Shown: positions 1 to 9,578 of the stretch, one piece after another
Position numbering within the stretch: the stretch's first letter is position 1
How the letters are laid out: each line of letters begins with the position of its first letter
NCBI RefSeq assembly: GCF_049675895.1
Contig: NZ_CP183834.1
Coordinates: forward strand, 434,001-498,000
Direction of reading: 5' to 3'
Length of the DNA stretch: 64,000 nt
Origin: Ampullimonas aquatilis
Lineage (GTDB): Bacteria; Pseudomonadota; Gammaproteobacteria; Burkholderiales; Burkholderiaceae_D
Notes under the pieces: generated by a model
Database searches by the model: none
Seen by the model: only the letters and a program-made list of their open reading frames with translations
Told to the model about the DNA's origin: nothing
Translations under genes and position numbers: made by a program

Positions 1-610
1 TGCCAATATTGGAAAACATGCCGCGAATCTGTTCAGTCATTTCTTCCATGCCAGGTGGGCCCATGATTTCCATGTTTTGCAAAGGCAGCGCCACATCCAG
101 TTCAATTTCCTTGTCATCAAGCTGGCCTTCACGCAGACGCTTGCGAAAGGTTTGACGAGTTGGATTGTCCTGCACTTCATTGGCATTAAAGCCAAAATCG
201 CGCACTGGCGGCAAAAGGATATCCAAAATACGATCTTCCGCCACTTCCTCGGCCTTGTCGCGAACCTGTTTGGTGGCATCCTGGCGTGCCTGTTTGACAG
301 CAATTTCGGCCAGATCGCGGATGATGGTGTCGACATCACGACCCACATAGCCCACTTCAGTAAATTTGGTGGCTTCAATCTTGATAAACGGTGCGTTGGC
401 CAACTTGGCCAGACGTCGGGCGATTTCGGTTTTACCAACGCCGGTGGGGCCAATCATCAAAATGTTTTTAGGCGTGATTTCCTGGCGCAATGGCTCTGCC
501 ACTTGCTGTCGACGCCAGCGATTGCGTAAGGCCACGGCCACTGCTTTTTTGGCACGATGCTGGCCAACAATGAATTTATCCAGTTCAGAAACAATTTCAA
601 TAGGTGTCAT
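1..610 (-). CDS. hslU: HslU, ATPase subunit of the HslUV protease (partial, C-terminus cut by window edge)
   Basis: This is the AAA+ unfoldase that feeds substrates into the HslV peptidase chamber in the cytoplasm. About 203 N-terminal residues are present and the rest lies beyond the left edge. The protein begins MTPIEIVSELDKFIVGQ, typical of HslU/ClpX-type ATPases. A Walker A motif GPTGVGKT lies at residues 54-61, followed by the start of the HslU-specific I domain with its charged stretch. The ATG at 608-610 is the first start in frame and matches the family N-terminus. The gene lies 98 bp downstream of hslV on the same strand, the usual hslV-hslU operon order. Recognition is secure; only completeness is unknown. 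Confidence 0.97.
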   Translation of the reverse strand, partial: MTPIEIVSELDKFIVGQHRAKKAVAVALRNRWRRQQVAEPLRQEITPKNILMIGPTGVGKTEIARRLAKLANAPFIKIEATKFTEVGYVGRDVDTIIRDLAEIAVKQARQDATKQVRDKAEEVAEDRILDILLPPVRDFGFNANEVQDNPTRQTFRKRLREGQLDDKEIELDVALPLQNMEIMGPPGMEEMTEQIRGMFSNIG

Positions 611-708
611 AAGTCGATATCTTGATATAGGGCTGCAAAGATTGAAGCGGTTCGTCAGTGTCGAGTCGCCGCTTGCTCAGTCAACATCGAATAATTTGCT
701 GTAGAAAA

Positions 709-1245
709 TTATTCCAGTGTTTCAATCACATGTGACTGGTTGGTGTAGATGCAGAGATCGCCAGCAATCGTCAGTGATTTTTTGATGATGTCGGCGGGCG
801 CCAGTTCGGTATTTTCCCAAAGCGCGCGCGCTGCTGATTGCGCGTAAGCACCACCGGAACCAATTGAGCCGATGCCATCTTCTGGTTCCAGGACATCGCC
901 GTTGCCAGTGATGATGAGCGTGCTGTCGCGGTCAGCAACCAGCAGCATGGCCTCAAGGCGTCGCAAAACCCGGTCGGTGCGCCAGTCTTTGGCGAGTTCG
1001 ACCGCGCTGCGCAGCAGATTGCCCTGATGTTTTTCGAGTTTGGCTTCAAAACGGTCAAATAATGAAAAGGCATCAGCGGTGCCACCCGCAAAACCGGCCA
1101 GAATGCGGTCTTGGTAGAGGCGGCGTACTTTGCGCGCCGTACCCTTGATGACGATATTACCCAGCGTGACCTGACCGTCGCCACCCAGTGCAACCTGTTT
1201 GCCGCGTCGTACAGAAAGAATAGTGGTGCCGTGATACTGTTCCAA
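709..1245 (-). CDS. hslV: HslV, ATP-dependent protease peptidase subunit
   Basis: Proteasome-beta-like threonine peptidase, 178 residues, partner of HslU in cytoplasmic protein quality control. The N-terminus reads MEQYHGTTILSVRR. The propeptide is removed so that Thr7 becomes the catalytic N-terminal threonine, and the family GGDGQVTLG and SGGAYAQSAARAL stretches are visible. I place the start at TTG 1245, because GGAG sits 6 nt upstream and the family begins at this residue. An upstream in-frame TTG at 1257 would add four residues and lacks a good ribosome site. Length is normal for the family. The gene is first in the hslV-hslU operon and follows a STAS-domain gene on the same strand. Confidence 0.96.
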   Translation of the reverse strand: MEQYHGTTILSVRRGKQVALGGDGQVTLGNIVIKGTARKVRRLYQDRILAGFAGGTADAFSLFDRFEAKLEKHQGNLLRSAVELAKDWRTDRVLRRLEAMLLVADRDSTLIITGNGDVLEPEDGIGSIGSGGAYAQSAARALWENTELAPADIIKKSLTIAGDLCIYTNQSHVIETLE

Positions 1246-1307
1246 GTCGATCTCCAAGTATAGAGTCGACTAGTTAGGGTTGGTTTTTGAAATTACAAGA
1301 GGAAAAT

Positions 1308-2840
1308 TTAGAACTTGCGAGGTTCGATGCGTGCCAGCTCCTGTGCACCGATGACTTTGAAGAGCGCCACAATCAAGGGGCTGACGTCGAGCATTTCGAC
1401 GGTTTTGCCCATGATGCGCATATTGAAGAGCCAGTTGAGAATCAAACCGGCGGCAGAAAATTCGATACGTTTCAGATTTTTGCACTCAATAATCAAATGC
1501 GTTTGCTGCTCCGCATACTGATTCAGTGCATTGAGCTCTTCTTCCGCCTTGCCCTTGATTTCACCCCTGAATTCATAGGCATCGTGGCGCATGGCGGTAT
1601 TGGCAAATTCTTCATCAGGGCTCAGGATATTGGTATGCACCAGACCCAAGGCTGACTCCCATGAAGGCGGGGACACTTCATAGGTAATGGAGTAATTGAC
1701 GGCCAGCTCTTCAAATTCGTATTCCTTGTCAAGCAACTGGTAAAACTCCAATAACAGACGCCAGATCATGTCGGATTCATCACGACGTTCCACGGCAATC
1801 TGGGTGTTGAGCAGTTCGACAAACTTGTCTTGTCCCGACAGTGTGATTTGATGCTTTGATTTGCGCAGATCCTGCAAAATCATCAATAGCAGGGTGGCAC
1901 CGTGCGTATCAATGCTCTTGGGGCGACTGAAGTCCAGGCGCAAGCTATTGGATGCCCCGGCCAGTTTGCGGATTTGATCAATCTGTTTGGCAATCCCAGC
2001 GTCCATCTTGAAGGGGAAAGCCACATAGCCTTCCTTGTTCAGGTCGCGAGAGGGTTTTTCTTTGCCAAAATCGTTATCCCAGGAAGGCGCTGATTTTTCA
2101 AAGCGATCGACATAATCGAGTGACAGGCTTTCAAAGGCTTCCTGCTTACCTAAGATCTGGTATAGCTCAAAGAGCATCTGCCAGCCATGCTGTTCACCTT
2201 CGCCCAGTGTGTTTTGCTTGATGGCATCTTCCAGCGACATGGAGGCCGCCTTGATTTGCCCATTGGCAAACAGAATGGCAGCCTCTTCTATGACGGGATT
2301 ATTTTGTGATACCGCCAGCTCAATCGCATTGATGTTGGTCGAATTGCCCAGCAAAAAATCGGTATCCATGCTGAAGTCTTCGAGCGGACTGCCAGTCATT
2401 GCCATGGTGGTGACAAATTCACTGATTGGTGCCACGGTATTGAGGTTGGCGGCAGCCTTTTTTTTGCGCTGCGAATCAAAAATGGTCGGAATCTCTTCGA
2501 GCGCTTGGCGCATGGCCGGTGATTTGGCGGCTGAAGATGGGCTGCTATGGGTATGGGCAGAAACCTTGGGCGTGCTGGCATTCAAGGAGTGCACAGGACG
2601 GCGCTCGCCACTGATACGGATGGCATTGGTTTCCTGTGACATTTGCGATTCGATCGCGTCAATCTTTTCGCGCGTTGCCTTGGCAATCCGTTGAATCTCT
2701 TCTGGCAGTGGTTGCGTTGGACGCGGCGTGCGTGGTGTTTTACCCGAATCCGAACTGCGGCGCGCAGGCGTAGACCCCTTCTGTGCCGCAGGGGCTTCAG
2801 AAGGCTTGGTACTACGCTTGAATATGGAAAATAGCGCCAC
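1308..2840 (-). CDS. Tandem STAS-domain protein of unknown function
   Basis: A 510-residue soluble protein with a low-complexity, Ser/Pro/Ala-rich N-terminal 130 residues. A duplicated module follows: a helical segment of pattern FxLYQ-L-K...FE-L...S-PSW at about residues 218-253, a first STAS-like domain at about 275-350, a second copy of the helical segment at about 362-397, and a second STAS-like domain at about 415-505. STAS domains in anti-sigma antagonists and related proteins mediate phospho-switchable or nucleotide-linked protein contacts. No kinase or anti-sigma partner gene is adjacent. It lies just upstream of hslV on the same strand. The domain call is from the fold-typical pattern of hydrophobic strands around SIDTHGATLLL and IEFSAAGLILNWL. 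The biological role is unknown. Confidence 0.7.
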   Translation of the reverse strand: MALFSIFKRSTKPSEAPAAQKGSTPARRSSDSGKTPRTPRPTQPLPEEIQRIAKATREKIDAIESQMSQETNAIRISGERRPVHSLNASTPKVSAHTHSSPSSAAKSPAMRQALEEIPTIFDSQRKKKAAANLNTVAPISEFVTTMAMTGSPLEDFSMDTDFLLGNSTNINAIELAVSQNNPVIEEAAILFANGQIKAASMSLEDAIKQNTLGEGEQHGWQMLFELYQILGKQEAFESLSLDYVDRFEKSAPSWDNDFGKEKPSRDLNKEGYVAFPFKMDAGIAKQIDQIRKLAGASNSLRLDFSRPKSIDTHGATLLLMILQDLRKSKHQITLSGQDKFVELLNTQIAVERRDESDMIWRLLLEFYQLLDKEYEFEELAVNYSITYEVSPPSWESALGLVHTNILSPDEEFANTAMRHDAYEFRGEIKGKAEEELNALNQYAEQQTHLIIECKNLKRIEFSAAGLILNWLFNMRIMGKTVEMLDVSPLIVALFKVIGAQELARIEPRKF

Positions 2841-3059
2841 GGTTTCGTTTTTATTAGTCTGTTGAATGGATTATTAAGCTGATTGCTAAGTTCTATATCG
2901 GCAGTATTCCTGCAGACAGTAGCCCCTTTTATTCTTCTAACAGATTATTACGCCACCCTTGGGGCGTCGAGAGGACATTTTGCACATATGCAAAGATACA
3001 ACTGCAATTTTGTGTGCATTTGTAATAAAGGTTGGCGTATTTGCTAGCGTTCAGTACAT

Positions 3060-3087
3060 CGCCATACCAATCACGATTGGTATGGCG
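3060..3087 (-). terminator. Perfect 12-bp hairpin downstream of the TonB receptor gene
   Basis: CGCCATACCAAT and its exact reverse complement are separated by 4 nt, starting 26 bp past the receptor stop codon. There is no clear U-run on either strand, so intrinsic termination is uncertain. An mRNA 3'-stabilising hairpin or an operator is an alternative. Confidence 0.45.
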
Positions 3088-3113
3088 TGGGTCATGCGGT
3101 GTTTAAAACGGGT

Positions 3114-5240
3114 TTAAAAAACAACCCGCACTCCAACCTTGACGCTGCGTTCGCCATAAGGAGAAATATCTCTCAGGATTGAGCTGGCACTGCGGATGTC
3201 TGCATTCGTCAGGTTGTACAACTTGGCAAATAACAACCAGTCAGTCTGGCCAATGGGCAGTCGGTAACTGATATCGGCGTTGACTTGTGTATAGCCCATG
3301 GTGGGGAAATCACCAGTGGGGATACGGTTTTGCGCATACGCGTGGGTCACTTGCAAGCCACCGTTCCAGGCACCCTGACTATAAGCCAGGCCCGTCATGA
3401 GACGGGCGGGTGCAATCCGTGGAATGGGCTCACCATTGTCCTGGTTGGTAGCGCGTGTGATGTCGCCACGCAGCAATAATTCCAGTTTGCCTGGGCCTTG
3501 TTGCCAGACCTGAAAACGACCTTCTGCTTCGATACCTTTGAAAACCGCCCGAACTTGCCGGTAGATTTGTTCGGGCAGTGCGTCGGTGGCACCAGAGTTG
3601 AGCAACCCATCACCATCACGGGTATTGGTGGTATCAAACAAACCGACAAAATTATTAAAGCGGGTATAGAACACCCCTACACTGCCGGAGTGTGCGCCTT
3701 GCTTGATGCGCCAGGCCAGGTCGAGCGAATTGGACTGTTCCATCTGCATATTGGTATCACCCAATTCATAACGTCCGGTTGCTGCGTGCGGACCATTGGC
3801 AAACAGCTCATAAAAGGTGGGCGCGCGGTCAGTATGTGACAGGTTGGCGGCCAATGCATAGCCGGGTGCATATTGATAAATCGTACCCAGCGCAAAGCTG
3901 GTGGGTGTAAAGTGCTTGGTCTGGGCTGGATCAAATCGCAGTGTGCCAGTGTTGGGGTCAGTTGGGCCGCCACCATCCGAGCGTACTTTGTTATGTTCTA
4001 TGCGCGCACCCAGGTTGAAGCGCCAGTTACCGTGGACCAGTTCTTCAAAGGCAAACAGGGCCATGGCGTCAGTTTTGGTTTGCGGTACAAAGGCTTCGTC
4101 ACCCAAGGCCGAAAATTTAATTTGTGACACCTGCAAGCCAAATGCGCCCTTAACTTGGCCAAAGCGGGTGGTAATGGCTTGATGAGTTGCTTCAACGCGG
4201 GCTTCAAAACCTTTATTTTTAAAGGTGGTGCCAATGTCGCCAGTCGGTACGTCAAACTCTTTATGCTCGTAGTCATTTGCATTGAAATTGAATTTGACGC
4301 TCTGGACAAAGCCTTCCATCTGACGATTTTCACCCGCCATATCAAAACGGTCGGAGCGCATGCGGATATTCACATCAGGTTCAGCTACAGTGCCGTAGGT
4401 GCTGTTGTAGCCCGAATAAGAGGCGCCCACATAACCAGTATTCCAGGTACGTGAGATGCCGACGGCACCGCCATCAGTGTTAGCCGCGCTATTGGGCAGA
4501 CGGTCACGTGCTTGTTCCAGCGTGGGATCGTCGAGTTGCCGTTGTCGAGCTGAATGTGCAAAACCAGGAATTTTCAGGTCGGATGTTTGGCGTTTGGTCA
4601 CATCAGCATGCAGAGCCCATTGGCCATCGCCGGTTTCAATCACGGCGGCACCGGCGCGCTCTGTTTCGGCACCGCCATAGCGAGCCTCCACTGAGCCGGT
4701 TTGCCCATCAATGGCTTGTTTGGGAATACGATTGTCGATGGTATTGACCACACCGCCCACTGCATTGCCGCCATACATCAGCGCGGCGGCGCCACGGACT
4801 ACTTCAATTTTTTCAGTCAGCAAGGGTTCAAGCGGGGCAGCATGATCAAACGATAAGGACGAGGCGTCAACCAGGCCAGCTCCGTTTTGCATGAGTCGAA
4901 TCCGGTCGCCATCCAGGCCACGAATGATCGGGCGGCTGGCATTGGGGCCAAAGTAGGTTGATGACACGCCCGCTTCGCCATTCAGTGTTTCGCCGAGCGA
5001 GCTTTCTTGTTTGATGGTGAGATTTCTACCGGAAAGTGACGTGACCGGGCTGGTCAGATCAAAAAGTGTATTGCCCAAGGGGTTGGCGGTGACCGAAATT
5101 TCGGACAGCGTTTTTTCGGCAGGCGTACTTTGCGCATTGGCCGAACCGTAGGCTAAACCAAGCGCGCTGCTGAGGAGTGATAAACGCAGTACAAAATGGG
5201 CTTGATGGTGAATCTTTTTTGTCGCAGGACGAGATGACAT
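3114..5240 (-). CDS. TonB-dependent outer-membrane receptor, ZnuD-like (probable metal uptake)
   Basis: Outer-membrane beta-barrel of 708 residues that imports a substrate using TonB energy. A signal peptide spans about residues 1-36 and ends ANA-QS. A TonB-box-like ISVTAN segment follows at about 48-53, then the plug domain (about 60-170, with RPIIRGLDGDRIRLMQNG and the EVVRGAAALMYG motif), then the barrel, which ends in an aromatic C-terminus (RVVF). The plug motifs, including SFDHAAPLEP, are those of the ZnuD-type zinc receptor family, so zinc is the leading guess; copper or another metal is possible. AGGAA lies 8 nt before the ATG. A small membrane-anchored His-containing protein is encoded upstream on the same strand. 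I saw no convincing Zur box. Confidence 0.8.
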   Translation of the reverse strand: MSSRPATKKIHHQAHFVLRLSLLSSALGLAYGSANAQSTPAEKTLSEISVTANPLGNTLFDLTSPVTSLSGRNLTIKQESSLGETLNGEAGVSSTYFGPNASRPIIRGLDGDRIRLMQNGAGLVDASSLSFDHAAPLEPLLTEKIEVVRGAAALMYGGNAVGGVVNTIDNRIPKQAIDGQTGSVEARYGGAETERAGAAVIETGDGQWALHADVTKRQTSDLKIPGFAHSARQRQLDDPTLEQARDRLPNSAANTDGGAVGISRTWNTGYVGASYSGYNSTYGTVAEPDVNIRMRSDRFDMAGENRQMEGFVQSVKFNFNANDYEHKEFDVPTGDIGTTFKNKGFEARVEATHQAITTRFGQVKGAFGLQVSQIKFSALGDEAFVPQTKTDAMALFAFEELVHGNWRFNLGARIEHNKVRSDGGGPTDPNTGTLRFDPAQTKHFTPTSFALGTIYQYAPGYALAANLSHTDRAPTFYELFANGPHAATGRYELGDTNMQMEQSNSLDLAWRIKQGAHSGSVGVFYTRFNNFVGLFDTTNTRDGDGLLNSGATDALPEQIYRQVRAVFKGIEAEGRFQVWQQGPGKLELLLRGDITRATNQDNGEPIPRIAPARLMTGLAYSQGAWNGGLQVTHAYAQNRIPTGDFPTMGYTQVNADISYRLPIGQTDWLLFAKLYNLTNADIRSASSILRDISPYGERSVKVGVRVVF

Positions 5241-5402
5241 GTAGGGTTTCCTGAAAATTCAAATTTAAAACAAACCCGACATCCAGATTTTGTGGTGCAT
5301 GGCGCACGGAGTGTGGCGTGACGGCGCGCAGCATGAAGCAGACCGTGGGACCACTACAAAAAGCAGGATGCCTGGCACAAACCAGTATGGTTGGCGAGTT
5401 TT

Positions 5403-5891
5403 TCAGGAAAGGAGAGGTGGGGCGCGGCCATCGTACAGGCGCATCAGCCGAGCGCCGAGCAGGCTGTGTTCGGGCGCTTTGAGAAGTTGGCTGGCAACTT
5501 GATGTGGCAACACGATGATCGGCAGGCTGCTGGCCAGATCGGCCAAGGTGGCGGCATCGAGCAACTGACAATGATGTCCTACGGAACTGTCCGGTAATAG
5601 CGGATCATCGTCGGCAGCCATTCCGGCATTGATATCAGTTTGTGTCAGAGATGGGTTGGCGGCATGATTGAAAGCGCTGCTATATCCCAGTGTGAGCGGG
5701 TTGTGCACAATGGCATGGCGCAAGCCAATAAGCTGGCTACCGATCAAACAACACAGCAGTGTGATGGCCAGAAATTGGGCGAGGCGTTGCTTTTTGCTGT
5801 ACTGATTTTTACTTGGCCGAGCCATTGCCGGCCGCTTGAAAAGCGAACCAAGCATTTTGGTGGTGGCATGTTGAAAGTAAAACAGCGACAT
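5403..5891 (-). CDS. Small membrane-anchored protein, DUF2946-like, upstream of the TonB receptor
   Basis: Up to 162 residues. It has one hydrophobic segment (about residues 37-57) preceded by a Lys/Arg-rich stretch, then a mostly non-cytoplasmic domain with HH-C near residue 107 and a C-terminal ARAPP-like end (GRAPPLL). This layout resembles DUF2946 proteins, often encoded beside metal-related TonB receptors; the assignment is tentative. The start is unclear: Met1, Met13 and Met23 (5891, 5855, 5825) all lack a good ribosome site. It ends 162 bp before the receptor start and is probably cotranscribed. A role in metal handling is inferred only from context. Confidence 0.55.
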   Translation of the reverse strand: MSLFYFQHATTKMLGSLFKRPAMARPSKNQYSKKQRLAQFLAITLLCCLIGSQLIGLRHAIVHNPLTLGYSSAFNHAANPSLTQTDINAGMAADDDPLLPDSSVGHHCQLLDAATLADLASSLPIIVLPHQVASQLLKAPEHSLLGARLMRLYDGRAPPLLS

Positions 5892-5991
5892 AGGTAATGT
5901 AATCAGTGACAGTGAGGTTTTCAGACTGAAAACACAGGCAGATTTTACCGTAAAAAGATGACAGTTTTCTTAAATATTTTTATTAAAAATG

Positions 5992-6073
5992 AGGTTTCCA
6001 AGGGGGTATATGCTATTTATGGCTTATATAGTGCATTAATAAATGATTAAAAAAATTACTCCAGTGCAGTATA
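5992..6073 (-). repeat. 82-bp MITE-like intergenic element, copy 1
   Basis: Member of the dispersed family described in the findings. The right end reads GCAGTATA, and the core AGTGCATTAA begins 43 nt before that end. The left terminal repeat is degenerate. It lies between the AsmA stop codon (2 nt away) and the upstream region of the DUF2946-like gene. Its reverse complement aligns along its length with the copy at 50532. Confidence 0.6.
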
Positions 6074-6074
6074 T

Positions 6075-8108
6075 TTACTGCTTAGATTTGTTGATGTCTT
6101 GTGTTACGGGTGCGGGATGGGTGGCCGCCTTGCTGGCCGATTGGGCTTGGCCGAGCAGGGCGGCGCAGTTGACATCTTGTCCTGAACCCGTTTCCACCAG
6201 AGGAATGAGTGCTGCGAGCGGGTTGATCAGGCTTAAACCGAGACTGGCTGCACCGCGTAAAAACAGCGGTGTTTTGACCAGGGCATACTCTGGTGCGGCA
6301 AAGCTGCCATAGACCCGCAAGGGCGTGCGCGCCACAAACAGGCTGAATTGTTTGGGCTGTGGATTGATGCGCAGATTGAAGGTTTCATTTTTGAAATTGA
6401 TTTCGCCACGACCATTAATGCGTGTGATATCTGTATCAAATACCAATGAGTCAGTCATGGCATGACCCTCCTTCACCGCAAAGGCGGCCACAGCGCAACG
6501 CAGTGGCACATTGTTGTCACCACCCACCAGGTATTTGACGATGCCGCTGCCGTCCAGATCCACGGCTTCCAGCAAGAGGCCCGACATCTCGCCACCAGTC
6601 ATGGCAAAGCTGGCTTCACCATTGGCATTGCCAAGCATATTGGCGATGGAATTACCTTGTGTTTTTAAATCGATCACGCCGCCTAGCAGGCCTTTGCTGG
6701 TATCCATGCGTGGAATGGTTGGAAACAACTCGCGCAGTCGTACCCGATTGAGCGTGACCTTGGCCGTCGTTTGAAACGGGCTTTTCTGGGCATTCATCCG
6801 AATCGTCGCGATGAGCTGACCACCGGCAAAATCAAAATTGAGTGGCGTCAGTTCCAATACGCCATCGTTCAGATTGAGATGTGTGCTAAAGCTGTCCAAA
6901 GGTACCGCATCAGGGCGATGGATCTGTTTGGCAAACAAGGTCACGTCGGCATCCATGGCATTGAGCTTGTCCAACTTGAAAGGGCTGGCTGGCAACACAC
7001 GCTGCGAACTGGCGCTAATGTCCTGGGTGGTGACTGGCTCGTCGGCCTTTTCCGATGCGGGTTCGTCGGCCGCCTGTTTAAAACTGCGCGGCGGGCGGCG
7101 TTGCGCTGGTGATAAACCAATCAGCGGGCCAAGGTCGGCAAGGTCAAGCAGGTCACTTTGCAGTTTGGCTTTTAAGTGTGGGCGTGGTGCGACGTCGGTA
7201 TACAGCGCATTACCCTTGATATCACTTTGCCCAATCTTGCCCGCAAAATCCTGGTACTCATATTGAGTGTCATTGCGCACAAAACGGCCTTTGAATGCAT
7301 AAGCCGGTGTGTTGGGCAGCACGACCGGAACGAGTGGATAGAGCCGTGCCAGATCGGGGCCGGCAATGGCCAGTTGGGCATCAATTTGTGCCAAAGACAA
7401 AATGTCGGTGAACTGGCCATCCAGTTGCAGATGCGTGACACCCAGTTGGACATCGGCACGCAAGGGAAATGACTGGCGGGTGTCCTGCAGATTGAGCACC
7501 GGTCCGGCATCCAGGCTGCCGCCAATGGCGACCTTATTTTGCTGGCCAGACAATTCAATATGCGTGGGCATTTTGGTGTCATCGGTGGTGCTGACTTTGG
7601 CAGTGGCGTCGGTCAGCGCGATGGCATCCACATAATGAATGGTGGTCTGATGCAATTGCAATTGGCCAATTTGGGGTGCCTTGCCCGGATCAGTCGGCGC
7701 CATTTGCAAGATCCAGTTGCGCTGATCTTGTGCGTTGCGTTCCAGCGCAATATCGGCCTCATTCAATTCCAGCACCGGCATGATTACCTGGCCACGCAAT
7801 AAGGGCCAGAGGCGAATATCCACCGCAATTTGTTTGGCCTTCAGTAAATGATCGGCACTACCCCATGAGGCATTGCCAAAGGTAATGTTTTCCATTTCAA
7901 TCGAAGCGGTTTTACCCAGATGGACAGAGAGATCGCCGGCAATCACCAGCTCGCGACCTGTGCGTGATTTGACCAGTTCGCTCACCGGTTTACGCAGCCA
8001 GTTCCAGTCGAAAAGCAGGGTAAATAAAACCAGCAATACCACCATGGCAAGCAGAAAGCTCGAAATGTTTGAGAGCCAGTTGGGGCGATGTGACGTTGTA
8101 TCGGACAT
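6075..8108 (-). CDS. AsmA family protein
   Basis: Inner-membrane-anchored periplasmic protein of 677 residues. One N-terminal transmembrane helix lies at about residues 15-35. It is followed by the AsmA-type beta-rich domain, which starts with the family pattern around TGRELVIAGDLSV, and by an AsmA_2-like C-terminal region (about 440-640) containing the LRINPQPKQFSLFVARTPLRVYG pattern. AsmA/TamB-like proteins are thought to act in lipid transport or outer-membrane assembly; the exact cargo of this one is not predictable. It is a single gene on the minus strand between the two-component pair and the metal receptor locus. The stop codon abuts a dispersed 82-bp element. Confidence 0.88.
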   Translation of the reverse strand: MSDTTSHRPNWLSNISSFLLAMVVLLVLFTLLFDWNWLRKPVSELVKSRTGRELVIAGDLSVHLGKTASIEMENITFGNASWGSADHLLKAKQIAVDIRLWPLLRGQVIMPVLELNEADIALERNAQDQRNWILQMAPTDPGKAPQIGQLQLHQTTIHYVDAIALTDATAKVSTTDDTKMPTHIELSGQQNKVAIGGSLDAGPVLNLQDTRQSFPLRADVQLGVTHLQLDGQFTDILSLAQIDAQLAIAGPDLARLYPLVPVVLPNTPAYAFKGRFVRNDTQYEYQDFAGKIGQSDIKGNALYTDVAPRPHLKAKLQSDLLDLADLGPLIGLSPAQRRPPRSFKQAADEPASEKADEPVTTQDISASSQRVLPASPFKLDKLNAMDADVTLFAKQIHRPDAVPLDSFSTHLNLNDGVLELTPLNFDFAGGQLIATIRMNAQKSPFQTTAKVTLNRVRLRELFPTIPRMDTSKGLLGGVIDLKTQGNSIANMLGNANGEASFAMTGGEMSGLLLEAVDLDGSGIVKYLVGGDNNVPLRCAVAAFAVKEGHAMTDSLVFDTDITRINGRGEINFKNETFNLRINPQPKQFSLFVARTPLRVYGSFAAPEYALVKTPLFLRGAASLGLSLINPLAALIPLVETGSGQDVNCAALLGQAQSASKAATHPAPVTQDINKSKQ

Positions 8109-8195
8109 ATTACTCAGAATGATCGCTGAATCAATGGTTCAGTGATGTAGGACAGCATAACCAGCGATAGTCACAGTCAAACGTGATAAAACGTC

Positions 8196-9545
8196 CTACC
8201 AGGAGTGCTGGCTTGCAATCGGTAAGGATACTCTGACTTCAAGTCCACCGCCAGCACCGTCGGCGCGTGGCAATAACTGCAACTGCCCCTGATGCAGTTC
8301 AACAATCCGTTTCACAATCGCCAAACCCAGGCCAGCCCCGGGTTTGCCCTGGCGGGCATCATCGGCACGGGTAAAGGGTTGCAGCAGGCGTTCTGCGTCT
8401 GTGAAGGCAATGCCTGGTCCGCCATCCAGAATCGAGAGTTGCCAATGATCATCTTGTAATTTGCTGCGCAGCGCCAGATTGGTTTCACCATACTTGACCG
8501 CGTTGTCCATCAGATTGACGAGCAAGCGCTGAAAAGCCCTAGGACGTACGAAGAGCGGTGGTGTGATAGCCAGATGAACACTAAATGGTGTGTCCTGTCG
8601 CGAATAGGCCTGAGCGGTTTGCTGGATCAGCGCATTGATGTCTACTTTCTGTGCGACCTCATCGCTGCCGACGCGGGCAAAATCTAAAAATTGATCAAGC
8701 AGGCTGTCAATGTCTTCTACATATCTCACCATCTGCAGCATCAATTCAGGTTCCAGGCGTCGTTCCGATAAATCGAGCGCCAGGCGCAGTTTGGTCAGTG
8801 GCGTACGCAGATCATGCGACACGCCGGCCAGCATGATGGTGCGCTCACTATCCATTTGCGCTAGATTGAGCGCCAGTCGGTTAAAACTGGCTGATACTGT
8901 GGCAATCTCGTCCGGGGCGTGTTCATCCAAAGTCGGTGGCTGCTCGCCTTTGCCCAACAATTCGGCCGCATGAACCAGCCGCGCCATAGGCCGGTTGATA
9001 CGGCGTGAAATGAAAATCGCACCCAAGAGCGCCAGCACGGTCGAGGCCAGTGAAATTTGCACCAGAACCCAGGGTGCAACCGGATCAAACTGACGTGAAC
9101 TGAGTCGTAACCAAAATGGCCGATCTGCCAGAATCAGGCCAATCCAGAGGCTGTGAGTGGCTTCACTCCAGCGCGTCATTTCGACGTGATTGCCTAACTC
9201 CTGATCCAGTTTTCGTACAAACATGCGTACGGCAAAACTGTTTGGTTCATCAAACTGGATAAATTGCGGATTGTCCAGGGACAGTGAACTGGCGGGCAAA
9301 ATTTGAATATCCTGCTTGCTGTTCATTTCTTGAATAAATGCACTTAGTGCGGCCTCAGGCATTTGTTTGGCGGCTGCTTGCATGGCGGTGACCTGATGTG
9401 CTGTCAGTGCGGCCAACATGGTGACACGGGGTTTTTGAATGGCAATGTAAAAAATCAATCCCGAGCTGATCTGGCCGAGCAAAATCAGCACAATGATGAG
9501 CAACAGATTTTGCCGAAACAGCGAGGTGGGAAAAAGTCGCATCAA
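8196..9545 (-). CDS. envZ: Two-component sensor histidine kinase, EnvZ-type
   Basis: Inner-membrane sensor kinase, 449 residues. A transmembrane helix lies at about residues 14-34, then a short periplasmic sensor domain, a second helix at about 158-180, and HAMP to about 232. The dimerisation/phosphoacceptor box is VSHDLRTPL with His244. The ATP-binding domain has an N-box DNAVKYG (Asn348), a G1 box DGGPGIA, and a G2 box GAGLGLAIVKR. Paired by position with the OmpR-type regulator upstream (33 bp gap, same strand), it should phosphorylate that partner. The name envZ reflects this pairing and architecture; the stimulus cannot be read from sequence. Confidence 0.85.
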   Translation of the reverse strand: MMRLFPTSLFRQNLLLIIVLILLGQISSGLIFYIAIQKPRVTMLAALTAHQVTAMQAAAKQMPEAALSAFIQEMNSKQDIQILPASSLSLDNPQFIQFDEPNSFAVRMFVRKLDQELGNHVEMTRWSEATHSLWIGLILADRPFWLRLSSRQFDPVAPWVLVQISLASTVLALLGAIFISRRINRPMARLVHAAELLGKGEQPPTLDEHAPDEIATVSASFNRLALNLAQMDSERTIMLAGVSHDLRTPLTKLRLALDLSERRLEPELMLQMVRYVEDIDSLLDQFLDFARVGSDEVAQKVDINALIQQTAQAYSRQDTPFSVHLAITPPLFVRPRAFQRLLVNLMDNAVKYGETNLALRSKLQDDHWQLSILDGGPGIAFTDAERLLQPFTRADDARQGKPGAGLGLAIVKRIVELHQGQLQLLPRADGAGGGLEVRVSLPIASQHSW

Positions 9546-9578
9546 CAGTAAATGGTTAAGGAATTGGAAGGAGAAAAA

